This document shows, one piece after another, positions 8,349-16,091 of a stretch of 40,163 nucleotides of DNA (the first letter of the stretch is position 1; each line of letters starts with the position of its first letter). The stretch is from Nostoc sp. LEGE 06077 (lineage in GTDB: Bacteria; Cyanobacteriota; Cyanobacteriia; Cyanobacteriales; Nostocaceae). A program made the position numbers and the translations under genes. The DNA lies in the NCBI RefSeq assembly GCF_015207705.1, contig NZ_JADEWI010000058.1, positions 1 through 40,163 of the forward strand, read 5' to 3'. Under the pieces are notes generated by a model. It saw only the letters and a list, made by a program, of their open reading frames with translations, did no database searches and was not told where the DNA came from.

Positions 8349-9464
8349 ATGTGTGATGCCGCAACACCTAAGCCCTGGAGAAAAATAATCCACGTTGATA
8401 TGGATGCTTTTTACGCATCGGTAGAGCAACGGGACAACCCACAATACCGAGGCAAGCCATTAGTGGTCGGTGGTAGTCCAAATCAGCGAGGGGTAGTAGC
8501 CGCCGCCAGCTATGAGGCCAGGAAATTCGGCATCCATTCAGCTATGCCATCAGTCACAGCGATCGCTAAATGCCCCGAATTAATCTTTGTCAGACCGAGA
8601 TTTGATGTCTACCGAGAAGTTTCAACTCAAATCCACTCTATATTCAAACGTTATACTGATGTTGTCGAAGGGGTAGCTTTGGATGAAGCATACTTGGACG
8701 TGACAGAGAATAAGCAAAATATCCCCTACGCCTACACGATTGCTCGGTACATTAAAGCAGAAATATTCAAAGAAACAAACTTAACAGCAACAGCAGGAGT
8801 GTCGATTAATAAGTTCCTGGCGAAGATGGCATCAGGACAGAATAAACCTAATGGATTAACGGTGATTTTACCGGAGGATGCAATCGCTTTTGTGGAAGGG
8901 TTAGCGATTGAAAAGTTTCATGGCATAGGAGAAGTGACAGCAGCCAAGATGCACTCTCTAGGTATACATACTGGTGCAGACTTAAAGGGGCAATCGCTTG
9001 CCGAGTTAACAAGACATTTTGGGAAGGTAGGACATCATTATTACAAAATAGCAAGAGCCGAGGATGATCGCATAGTTGAACCGAAGAGAGTTCGCAAGTC
9101 AGTTGGTGCAGAAACATCATTTGCGGTTAATCTGAGCGATCGCGCGATTCTGCTGCATGAACTCGAACAAATTGCTTCTATTGTCCAGCAACGACTAGAA
9201 CAAAACTCCACAAGGGGACGGACGTTAACGTTAAAAATCAAATTTTCTGATTATCAACAAATCACACGCAGCAAGACTCTACCTAATTACACCCGCGAGT
9301 TAGATATCATAATCACCACAGCCACAGCACTATTTGAGGCGGTTGAGATGGAGAACCGTAGTATTAGGCTGTTAGGAATTGCATTGTCCAATCTAGAAAA
9401 CGCGAAACAAACACAAGTGATTCAATTGCCATTGTTTGAGTATGTGGAGAGTGGTAATTGTTAG
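8349..9464 (+). CDS. dinB: DNA polymerase IV (Y-family translesion polymerase)
   Basis: 371 aa, full length for the family (350-400). The palm domain has VDMDAFYASVE (D17 is the first metal ligand) and GVALDEAYLDVT, which supplies the catalytic Asp-Glu pair. GVSINKFLAKMAS and a helix-hairpin-helix thumb (KFHGIGEVTAAKMHSLGI) follow, then a little-finger domain (RKSVGAETSF onward). It copies past damaged bases at low fidelity. A C-terminal stretch after the little finger (QLPLFEYVESGNC) has QLPLF, matching the beta-clamp-binding consensus QLxLF. A LexA-like box lies upstream. ATG 8349 lacks a strong ribosome binding site, but nothing better is in frame. Confidence 0.95.
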   Translation: MCDAATPKPWRKIIHVDMDAFYASVEQRDNPQYRGKPLVVGGSPNQRGVVAAASYEARKFGIHSAMPSVTAIAKCPELIFVRPRFDVYREVSTQIHSIFKRYTDVVEGVALDEAYLDVTENKQNIPYAYTIARYIKAEIFKETNLTATAGVSINKFLAKMASGQNKPNGLTVILPEDAIAFVEGLAIEKFHGIGEVTAAKMHSLGIHTGADLKGQSLAELTRHFGKVGHHYYKIARAEDDRIVEPKRVRKSVGAETSFAVNLSDRAILLHELEQIASIVQQRLEQNSTRGRTLTLKIKFSDYQQITRSKTLPNYTRELDIIITTATALFEAVEMENRSIRLLGIALSNLENAKQTQVIQLPLFEYVESGNC

Positions 9465-9901
9465 ATGGTTGCTTTCATGAAAAAGTTGACTATGCACAGC
9501 AAAGCGAGTTTTAGATACCAAGGAAGGAGAAAGGTCAAAAGATTCCTGAACGAATGCGTAGGTAGAGAGCAGGTTGTTATGGAAGAGAACAAGGGGCAGG
9601 GGAGAGGTTACTGTCAATTCTCCCTTGCACCCCTGCTCCCAAGATACCTTGACGAGTAAGTTCCTTATCCAAACCGTATTACCGCCTCCTCTGCCTCTAC
9701 TAGTCAAGAAGAGATGGCAGCAAGTTTGTAAAAATATTGTTACACTTGTTAATATAAATTCATATTTAACCGAAATCTCGTGAACAAGGAAATACCAATA
9801 AGTGTGATGAGTGTACGAGTGAGATGAGGGAATAAATATGAAGACTTCCTTCCAAGGCAGCATTTACCCTTTAGTTTTCGTCCAGTTGGGCAATAAGAAC
9901 T
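9465..9901. other. intergenic region between dinB and nblA
   Basis: 437 bp with no credible gene; open frames on both strands have no protein-like composition. It contains an imperfect G-rich/C-rich hairpin around 9591-9635 (AGGGGCAGGGGAGAG against CTCCC...CACCCCT), a type of repeat common in Nostoc intergenic DNA. Near 9727-9753 there is TGTAAAAATATTGTTACACT, then GTTAAT and TATAAAT, likely part of the nblA promoter region. GTTACA and GTTAAT form a direct repeat with 9-nt periodicity. Confidence 0.5.
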
Positions 9902-10099
9902 TTGAACCAACCCATAAATTTATCCTTAGAACAAGAATTTAGCCTGAGAAGTTTTGCTGACCAAGTACAGCAGATGTCTCGTGAACAAGCTCAAGAGTTG
10001 TTACTCGTGCTTCATCAACAGATGATAATTCAGGAAACAACTTACAAAGAATTGCTCAAGCATCAGTGGGAACTTAATGCAGACCCAATTTTTGGCTAA
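9902..10099 (+). CDS. nblA: phycobilisome degradation protein NblA
   Basis: 65 aa with the typical NblA profile: MNQPINLSLEQEFSLRSF, then an amphipathic helix (SREQAQELLLVLHQQM) and the C-terminal ELLKHQWELN. NblA is a small helix-loop-helix protein that binds phycobiliproteins and directs phycobilisomes to Clp proteolysis under nutrient starvation. The start is TTG at 9902, chosen because it gives the canonical N-terminus MNQPI and no ATG is in frame upstream. A rho-independent terminator follows at 10178-10211, so it is monocistronic. It may be one of several nblA copies in the genome; the window cannot show that. Confidence 0.88.
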   Translation: MNQPINLSLEQEFSLRSFADQVQQMSREQAQELLLVLHQQMIIQETTYKELLKHQWELNADPIFG

Positions 10100-10177
10100 T
10101 GTACACTCCCAAAAACAGGGGAATGTAAACAGCCAGGGGCAACAGCCGAAAAGTCCCTTAGATAAACTCCACTACTT

Positions 10178-10211
10178 AAAGCTGCTCTGACGCAAGGAAA
10201 GAGCAGCTTTT
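10178..10211 (+). terminator. rho-independent terminator after nblA
   Basis: AAAGCTGCTCT (10178-10188) and AGAGCAGCTTT (10200-10210) form an 11-bp perfect stem with a 12-nt loop. The tail is short (TTTTG), so it is moderate but convincing. Confidence 0.75.
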
Positions 10212-10327
10212 GATTGTTCATACTTACAACAGCGATGGCTACGCCAACCCCAAAGGCGATCTCCCACACCCACCCCCAATCCGATAAAATTCATCAGTAG
10301 AACTGAAGTTGCCAGTAGGGGAAGCAA

Positions 10328-11632
10328 TTGAGCCAGAGTCCACCAAAGCGAAAACTAAAGATTACGATCCTGACATTTGGCTCCAGGGGCGACGTGCAAC
10401 CATACTGCGCCCTAGCTATTGGCTTGAAACGCGCAGGGCATGAGGTAACAATGGCAGCAAACGAAAACTTTGAGTCATTCGTGAGACAGTTTGATTTGGA
10501 GTTTGCCCCTACAGCTGGCAATTCGCAAGAACTATTGCAATCAAAAAAAGGGATGCGATTGATTGCGGGAGAAAAAGTCCCGATGGTGAGTGATAAGTTG
10601 TTGCTTCAACAGATGCAATCGTCTTGGAAGGCTTGCCAAGGAACAGAAGTAATTATCTACACACCTTTAACAAACTGGGGATACCACATTGCAGAGAAAT
10701 TAGGCGTACCCTGCTTCTTTGCATCGGTACTGCCGTTGACTCCCACAAGCACGTTCGGTTTTTTGAAATTCGCTCGACCAACAAAAAATCCGCTAAAGAA
10801 AGTCATTAATTATGCCAGCTATTTCATTGCAGAGTTCCTGTACTGGCAGAAACATCGGAAACTAATCAACTCCTTCCGAACCGAAACGTTGAAATTGCTG
10901 CCGCTACAGTTCTTGGGTAGTCGCTTTAGACGAAGGACTCCAGCTAATGTATCGAGAATTCCTGTGCTGTATGGGTTTAGCTCTCATGTCATCCCAAGAC
11001 CAAGGGACTGGCCAGCGTGGGCTTACGTAACTGGGTTTTGGTTTATTGATCGTGCCGAGGAATACGAAGACCAAGCCCCTGACGAACTGTTCGATTTCCT
11101 GGGATTCAAGCAAGCTCCCTTGTGTTTTGGATTCGGCAGTATGACCATGCCCAATCCAGAATACCTGACCTACTATATTGTGGAAGCCCTAAAGAAAACG
11201 CATCAAGGCGGCATCATACTATCAGGCTGGGGAAACGTAGGCAAAATAGTTAATCCCAAGGATTCGCTAAGAGTGTTTGTGATTCCCGATGTCCCACATG
11301 ATTGGCTGCTGCCCCAAGTGAAAGCAATGGGACATCATGGCGGTGCAGGGACAACGGCGGCAGTGTTACGTGCAGGGATACCCTCAATCGTCATCCCATT
11401 TTTTGCAGATCAGCCTGTTTGGGGTGAGATGCTAATGCGTCTCGGAGTCAGCCCCAAACCGATACCCTACAAAGAATTAACAGAAAAAACTCTGGCAGCA
11501 GCGATTGAAGCTGTACTGGGTGATGAGGGAATGCTTCAAAAAGCCCAGGAGCTAGGCGAGAAAATTAGGGCTGAGGATGGTGTGGCGAATGCGGTTGAAG
11601 CATTTCATCGGCATTTGGGGTTGATTGGGTGA
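10328..11632 (+). CDS. UGT-like glycosyltransferase (family 1/sterol-glucosyltransferase type)
   Basis: 434 aa, GT-B fold. The N-terminus KITILTFGSRGDVQPYCALAIGLKRAGHEV is the acceptor-domain start of the GT1/GT28 group that includes sterol 3-beta-glucosyltransferases and macrolide/rhamnosyl transferases. The C-terminal donor-binding motif is HHGGAGTTAAVLRAGIP followed by PFFADQPVWGE, the nucleotide-sugar signature. The start is TTG at 10328; no ATG lies in frame before the conserved region. It sits 8 bp from the end of the convergent tetR gene, so the two genes share a terminator region. The acceptor (lipid, carotenoid or other) cannot be determined. Confidence 0.88.
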   Translation: MSQSPPKRKLKITILTFGSRGDVQPYCALAIGLKRAGHEVTMAANENFESFVRQFDLEFAPTAGNSQELLQSKKGMRLIAGEKVPMVSDKLLLQQMQSSWKACQGTEVIIYTPLTNWGYHIAEKLGVPCFFASVLPLTPTSTFGFLKFARPTKNPLKKVINYASYFIAEFLYWQKHRKLINSFRTETLKLLPLQFLGSRFRRRTPANVSRIPVLYGFSSHVIPRPRDWPAWAYVTGFWFIDRAEEYEDQAPDELFDFLGFKQAPLCFGFGSMTMPNPEYLTYYIVEALKKTHQGGIILSGWGNVGKIVNPKDSLRVFVIPDVPHDWLLPQVKAMGHHGGAGTTAAVLRAGIPSIVIPFFADQPVWGEMLMRLGVSPKPIPYKELTEKTLAAAIEAVLGDEGMLQKAQELGEKIRAEDGVANAVEAFHRHLGLIG

Positions 11633-11640
11633 TTGATTTA

Positions 11641-12291
11641 CTATGTTGTGGCTCGTTTGACAGCTGCCAAAATAAAAGCGATCGCTTCTTGGGTATGTTC
11701 TTCAATCATGTCAGGACTGAGGCGATCAATGTCTGGCGTTAAATGTTTCCAGTTTTGATGAACGGTGAAGTAAAACAGACAAACACTTAAGATATGTGTC
11801 AGAGCCAGAAATGGGTTGAGAGGGCGAAAATATTCTTGTGCGATGCCGCGCTCTAAAATCTTGAGTAAATGTTCATGAAGGCTCAGAACGTTACACTCCT
11901 TAAAGTAAGCTCCTTGATTTTGGCTGGCTTCCTGAAACCACAGCATTTGACGTTGGGGATTTTGAGCTTCATTAGCAATAGCGATGCGAATAATCTGCTT
12001 GAGAGCTTCTTCGGGGGATAAACTATCAAAATTCAATTCCCTAAGCATGGTTTGAATTTCATCAACCGGACGTTGTAAGACGGCCTTGTACAAGCTTTCC
12101 TTGCTCTGGAAATAGTAGTGAAGTGTAGCAGTTGTTACCTTGGAGTGCGCGGCGATCGCACTGAGGCGTGCGCCGCTTAAACCATGCCGAGAAAATTCGG
12201 ACTCGGCGGCATCCAAAATTTGCTGCTGTGTCATCTGAGCATCTCGAACTGGGCGGACTGATTTTGCAACTCGTTTACAGGGTCGAACCAC
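11641..12291 (-). CDS. TetR-family transcriptional repressor
   Basis: 216 aa. The N-terminal HTH (about residues 20-66) reads QQILDAAESEFSRHGLSGARLSAIAAHSKVTTATLHYYFQSKESLYKAVL, split here as the classical TetR helix-turn-helix with YYF and SKE. The C-terminal helical ligand domain is of the type annotated TetR_C_6/YcdC-like, with WFQEASQNQGAYFKE. It is divergent from the Rieske oxygenase gene, and a 24-bp palindrome lies between them. Inference: it represses the oxygenase and possibly itself, and is relieved by the oxygenase substrate. Confidence 0.9.
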   Translation of the reverse strand: MVRPCKRVAKSVRPVRDAQMTQQQILDAAESEFSRHGLSGARLSAIAAHSKVTTATLHYYFQSKESLYKAVLQRPVDEIQTMLRELNFDSLSPEEALKQIIRIAIANEAQNPQRQMLWFQEASQNQGAYFKECNVLSLHEHLLKILERGIAQEYFRPLNPFLALTHILSVCLFYFTVHQNWKHLTPDIDRLSPDMIEEHTQEAIAFILAAVKRATT

Positions 12292-12389
12292 GGCATCTTA
12301 ATCTATCGTTTGCCCTTATATCGTACCAAAGAGGCATTGAGGCTGAAGAGATTTAATGTTTGAATTGACTGTACAGCAAAGGATTGATA

Positions 12390-12413
12390 AACTTACTAAT
12401 TAATCAGTAAGTT
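12390..12413. promoter_or_regulatory. palindromic operator between tetR and the Rieske gene
   Basis: AACTTACT-A-ATTAAT-C-AGTAAGTT is a 24-bp inverted repeat, perfect except for the A/C pair flanking the central ATTAAT. The core TTACTnATTAATnAGTAA is the kind of site bound by a TetR dimer pair. It ends 14 nt before the oxygenase ATG, so binding there would block transcription. Confidence 0.7.
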
Positions 12414-12427
12414 AACTTCTGGTGACT

Positions 12428-13417
12428 ATGAAGCAATTGCTTGGCGCACCGTGGCTGTTGGCACATCGTTCCATGCTCAGGCCTAATCAACCGAGAAAAT
12501 TTTCTTTGTTGGGTAATGATTACGTTCTTTGGAAAAACAGTCACGGTGGGATTAATGCCTTACCCAACGCTTGCCCTCACATGGGTGCAATGCTATCAGA
12601 GGGCTGGTGTGTAACGAAACCCAATGGCAGTAGTTCAATTACCTGCCCTTTTCATGCGTTGGAATTTGATGATTCGGGTTGTACAGTCCTACCTGGTTCT
12701 CACAAACAAACTAAATCGTTAATGCAGCCGCTAGATTTAGTTATCCAAGGAGACTTTGTTTGGACTTATGGAGGACATGAACCGAAGATATCAATTCCAA
12801 ACATTATGAATGAAATTGCCGTAAATTATGAATTCATTGGAGTTACGGGAGAACGCAGCGTTCCAACTGATATTTTAAGCTTGTTGCTGAATATGCACGA
12901 TTACAACCATCAAAACGGGACGCATCGAGAATTATTTGAGATTGAAGAAGTTCAGGTGAAGCAGTTTATTGACGAAGGGTTACATTCTCATGCTTATTTG
13001 ATGCAGCCTAGAAAACAGCCTACTTTGCGTGATATTTTCAAAAATCCTGGTCAACTAGCGATGCCAAAAGTGTTAGAAGCTCATTTAGAAAACTTTTTTC
13101 CATTTATGGGATTGATGCACGGCGAAAATAAGCTGTTGAGTCTGAAAGAATGCCACTTCTATCTTCCAGAAACAGAGCATCAATCTCGTATGTTTGTGTT
13201 GATGTACATGAAAGCACATTCTCCGATTGCACATTTAATTAAAGGCAATCTTTTAAAGTTGATTAATGTAGTCGTAGAGCAAGACGCAAGAATTTTAAGT
13301 AAGATTTATGCCAATACACCACAACGGATCAAGTTGAACAATGAAGTGGGAATGGATTGGGTACGGCGGAATTTTGAGAGTTTTCCAGCAGTTACCGAAT
13401 CTAATTTATCTCAATAA
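12428..13417 (+). CDS. Rieske [2Fe-2S] non-heme iron oxygenase
   Basis: About 329 aa from ATG 12428; GTG 12422 would add two residues, which are included in the numbering here. The N-terminal Rieske domain has CPH (C51, H53) and CPFH (C75, H78), the four cluster ligands, followed by ALEFDDSG. The catalytic domain has the 2-His motif MHDYNHQNGTH (D160, H163, H168; DxxHxxxxH) and a late VEQDARIL segment that supplies the third carboxylate. These enzymes hydroxylate or cleave substrates with O2 and reduced ferredoxin. No reductase gene is adjacent, so it would use cellular ferredoxin. The substrate is unknown. The divergent TetR gene and palindrome suggest induction by a small molecule. Confidence 0.88.
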   Translation: MKQLLGAPWLLAHRSMLRPNQPRKFSLLGNDYVLWKNSHGGINALPNACPHMGAMLSEGWCVTKPNGSSSITCPFHALEFDDSGCTVLPGSHKQTKSLMQPLDLVIQGDFVWTYGGHEPKISIPNIMNEIAVNYEFIGVTGERSVPTDILSLLLNMHDYNHQNGTHRELFEIEEVQVKQFIDEGLHSHAYLMQPRKQPTLRDIFKNPGQLAMPKVLEAHLENFFPFMGLMHGENKLLSLKECHFYLPETEHQSRMFVLMYMKAHSPIAHLIKGNLLKLINVVVEQDARILSKIYANTPQRIKLNNEVGMDWVRRNFESFPAVTESNLSQ

Positions 13418-13450
13418 TAGTTAAAACCAAACCAGAAAGGGTAACAATAT

Positions 13451-13560
13451 TAATCATCTAAAAGCTTTTGTATATCAGGGACAGCAGTCAAAAATTCCTT
13501 TATATCAACTCCACAAGAGCAAAGCTGCCCTGGTAAACGTCCAGAACAGCTATGGCATTG
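13451..13560 (-). pseudogene. C-terminal fragment of a cysteine-rich protein
   Basis: 36 codons in one frame, starting QCHSCSGRLPGQ and continuing with LCSCG to the end LLDD, then TAA at 13451. A CxxC and a CxC look like a metal or zinc-ribbon site. The frame is cut exactly where a short GTCA-type repeat begins at 13560, and the next codon upstream is a stop. I read it as the tail of a gene interrupted by that repeat. The rest of the gene is not seen nearby. Confidence 0.4.
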
Positions 13561-13563
13561 TCA

Positions 13564-13590
13564 AGTCGCTTCGCTCCAATTCAAAAAATG
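13564..13590 (+). repeat. minimal copy of the GTCA-flanked element (ends only)
   Basis: The left end AGTCGCTTCGCTCCAATTC is joined directly to the right end AAAAAATG, preceded by GTCA (13560-13563) and followed by GTTA. It matches the termini of the ~180-bp copies at 1682 and 13964 with the interior deleted. Confidence 0.7.
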
Positions 13591-13691
13591 GTTAATGCTA
13601 AACTAGCTCGGCTTTTTAATTGTGAGAAATCCGAATCAGACAGCTAGATATGACTCTGGGTTAAAGAATAGCTAATAGCTAGGAAATTAAT

Positions 13692-14362
13692 TTAAGCAGG
13701 AATAATTTGAGCAGTAAGTGAACGTTTATCAAGTGATTGAACTTTACCTACTTCGCTTAAGGCAGTGGCTATCCGTTCTAACAATTCGCCAGCTTGTTCA
13801 CGATATTGATTTTCTCGACCACGTAAGCGAATAGCAAATTTAACCGAATCACCTTTACTTAACCACTTAACAGCTTGCTCAATACGTAAGTTATAATCAG
13901 CAGCACCAATATTAGGACGCAGGCGAACTTCTTTCACAGTTGGTCTAGCACTTTGTCCCTGACCTTTTTTGAATTCAAAATGCAAAATTCAAAATGAAGA
14001 ATGGAAATAATTTTGAATTAATGAATTCTGGGTACAAGCCCCCACCACAATATGCAGATTTGGTAGTCAACAAGAAAGTGGTGAGTTCAATCGGACATTA
14101 ATTGTCTTTAATTTTGAATTTTGAATTGGAGCGAAGCGACTTGACGTTTTTTCTTTTGATACTGAAGCTTACCATAGTTGAGAATCTTGGCGATGGGAGC
14201 GTCTTGGCCTTCAGAAACTACAACTAAATCAAGCTCTAAGCTCTCGGCTAATTCTAAAGCTGTGGAAGTATCTATTAAACCACGATTGTTATTTTCGTGA
14301 TCAATCAAGAAAACTTGGGGTGACTTGATTTGTGAGTTAATTAGTTGCTTTTGGATGGCGAT
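13692..14362 (-). pseudogene. infC: translation initiation factor IF-3-like gene split by a 178-bp insertion
   Basis: The N-terminal part is 14362-14142, INSQIKSPQVFLIDHENN through LNYGKLQYQKKKR. The C-terminal part is 13963-13692, GQSARPTVKEVRLRPNIG through LTAQIIPA, with the IF-3 C-domain segments DYNLRIEQAVKWLSKGD and RGRENQYREQAGELL. Removing 13964-14141 plus one GTCA copy (182 bp) joins KKKR-QGQSARP in frame and gives an IF-3-length protein. An AGGAGG at 14371-14376 sits 8 nt before ATC at 14362, with no ATG in range. Rare AUU/AUC-type starts are a known hallmark of infC autoregulation. The sequence differs from typical cyanobacterial IF-3, so this is probably a second, accessory copy. 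As it stands it cannot make full IF-3. Confidence 0.85.
13964..14141 (-). mobile_element. GTCA-flanked ~180-bp element, copy B, inserted in the infC-like gene
   Basis: 178 bp between two GTCA copies (14142-14145 and 13960-13963 on the minus strand), i.e. a 4-bp target duplication or a GTCA-specific target. Read on the minus strand it begins AGTCGCTTCGCTCCAATT and ends GAATTCAAAAAAG. It shares GTGGGGGCTTG, ATTAATTCAAAATTAT and TTCATTTTGAATTTTG with copy A. It has no ORF and no terminal inverted repeats. Its insertion date must be recent, because both halves of the host gene are undamaged. Confidence 0.8.
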
Positions 14363-14548
14363 GAGGCTTTCCTCCTGATTTTGTAATACTTACTAAATTC
14401 AAGTAACATTTTGCTCAACAAATGCTCTTGTAAATATATCGTAACCTAATCCTTGTCTAACCCGATTCGCAAAACCCGTCAACTCAGATTCGGTAATGAT
14501 GAGTTAACAAAAGTTTAAATAAGATATGTGGGAGCAAAAACCTTAATA

Positions 14549-15328
14549 ATGGCTGGCTCGAATATCATAATTTCCAAACCGTACATAAGCCTTGAAAACG
14601 TGGACACTCGTAAAGAAAAAATCCTAGTGGTAGATGACGAAGCAAGTATTCGCCGGATTTTAGAAACGCGACTGTCCATGATTGGTTACGATGTGGTCAC
14701 GGCTGGTGATGGCGAAGAAGCATTAGTACTGTTCCGTTCATCCTTGCCGGACTTAATTGTTCTGGATGTGATGATGCCAAAACTAGACGGTTATGGTGTT
14801 TGCCAAGAAATCCGCAACCAATCAGATGTGCCAATAATCATGCTCACAGCCTTGGCAGATGTTGCAGATCGGATTACTGGGTTAGAGTTAGGTGCAGATG
14901 ATTACATCGCTAAACCATTTTCCCCGAAAGAGCTAGAGTCGAGAATTCGTTGCGTACTGCGGCGACGGGCCAACAAAACAAGTGCTGCGAACATTCCCAG
15001 TTCGGGAATCATGTATGTTGGGAATATCAAAATCGATACCAACAAGCGACAAGTTTACAAAGATGACGAGCGAATTCGTGTAACTGCCGTAGAGTACAGT
15101 CTGCTAGAGTTGCTGGTGATCAACTCAGGGCAACCCTTATCTCGCGGAGAAATGCTACAGCAAGTCTGGGGGTATACTTCAGAACAGCACGCAGATACTC
15201 GTGTGGTAGATGTGCATATCTCACGACTGAGAGGAAAGCTAGAAGATGACCCGGAAAATCCAGAGTTAATTTTGACAGCTAGGGGTTCAGGCTATCTATT
15301 TCAAACAATTACTGAACCAGGGCATTGA
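14549..15328 (+). CDS. rpaB: OmpR/PhoB-family response regulator, RpaB (Ycf27)-like
   Basis: About 259 aa from ATG 14549; GTG 14528 would add seven residues. The receiver domain starts EKILVVDDEASIRRILETRL, has phospho-acceptor Asp in LIVLDVMMPK, the switch Thr in MLTALADV and Lys in IAKPFSP. The DNA-binding winged helix has VTAVEYSLLELLV and VVDVHISRLRGKLEDDP, ending in GSGYLF. It is strikingly close to RpaB, the regulator of high-light and phycobilisome genes. The N-terminus is ~20 residues longer and a few positions differ, so it is likely a paralogue. RpaB-type proteins are known to act on nblA promoters; nblA is 4.4 kb away. No histidine kinase is adjacent. Confidence 0.85.
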   Translation: MAGSNIIISKPYISLENVDTRKEKILVVDDEASIRRILETRLSMIGYDVVTAGDGEEALVLFRSSLPDLIVLDVMMPKLDGYGVCQEIRNQSDVPIIMLTALADVADRITGLELGADDYIAKPFSPKELESRIRCVLRRRANKTSAANIPSSGIMYVGNIKIDTNKRQVYKDDERIRVTAVEYSLLELLVINSGQPLSRGEMLQQVWGYTSEQHADTRVVDVHISRLRGKLEDDPENPELILTARGSGYLFQTITEPGH

Positions 15329-15600
15329 TGATCAAAAGGGAAATTTTGTACGCCTACCCTGCCGTACTGTTGGCGATCTCCTCAAGACTGAATGCGAGTC
15401 AACTGTGATTGCCTCTAGAGCAGTGTTTGTGGTGTCTTGGTGTTTATGAGAGCCGCGTCATTCAAATAGTACAATCAACCGCGTAGACGCGCTTCGCGGC
15501 TGATCGTCAGACATCGCGCTTATTGTGGGTTTGGGTTTAGACTAGTGCAGCAAGTGTAGAAAACAAGTGGCTCAAGCATCGAAATCGATGACTAGCCCTG
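15329..15600. other. intergenic region with REP-like palindrome and gene remnant
   Basis: No intact gene. Around 15479-15503 there is CGCGTAGACGCGCTTCGCGG, a GC-rich repeat type scattered through Nostoc genomes. At 15411-15475, read on the minus strand, traces match the C-terminal region of the coiled-coil gene at 24845-25196 (LRDSHER, then NAAL-type residues) with stops, so it is a decayed copy. Confidence 0.4.
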
Positions 15601-15764
15601 TTTGTAGACATTGCAGAGCAAAATATTCCCTAAAACCATATTCTGCACAGTAATATTTTGATAAGTAATCCACAGCCATATTAGCAAAACACCCACGTTC
15701 ACCCCAATAAGCAATGCTTGACAGCCCTGGTGATGAGCGTAAATAGTAAGCTACAAGAAAAACT
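15601..15764 (-). repeat. dispersed repeat block, copy 1 (decayed gene end)
   Basis: The block TATTCTGCACAGTAATATTT, followed by GATAAGTAATCCACAG, recurs at 26231-26370 and 26540-26638. On the minus strand copy 1 has an open frame ending ...RGCFANMAVDYLSKYYCAEY, GFREYFALQC and a stop near 15580. Copies 2 and 3 keep parts of the same peptide (DYLSKY, then AE and F). The shared reading frame argues for a duplicated gene end, not a structural repeat. No family is recognised. Confidence 0.5.
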
Positions 15765-16091
15765 TAAAATTTGTGTAATTTCCGCTTCTTCATCGAAGAC
15801 AATTGCAGATAACTCAACTTCACACTCACAAATGTCCCAAACCAAAGTTGACACGGTACTTTGCATTAACAACAGCGTCCTCATCGTTTATTACACACAG
15901 GGCAGTGCTGGCAGTTGGGTATCATCAGCCGGACAGGTAGCATATTTAGAGAGCAAAAGTTGTATTACACTGCGGAGGCAGTATTGAAGATGGGGTTGAG
16001 GCAGGTTTTGGGATGAAGTATGATTTTCAGTATTTGGAATGAAGCCTAAATGATTTTAAATGCTGCCATATCAAAAATGGGTAGTTACTAA

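Noticed and set aside
9727-9744. NtcA box upstream of nblA (TGTA...TACA)
   Set aside because: The half-sites GTA and TAC are 10 nt apart; NtcA needs 8.
9465-9783. Two short open frames after dinB
   Set aside because: They translate the repeat-rich intergenic sequence, with no ribosome binding site or recognisable domain.
9393-9863. 156-codon open frame on the minus strand
   Set aside because: It runs over the end of dinB and a G-rich intergenic repeat, and its composition is not protein-like.
15718-15987. 89-codon open frame on the + strand
   Set aside because: It lies antisense to the dispersed repeat remnant and is low-complexity, so most likely a shadow.
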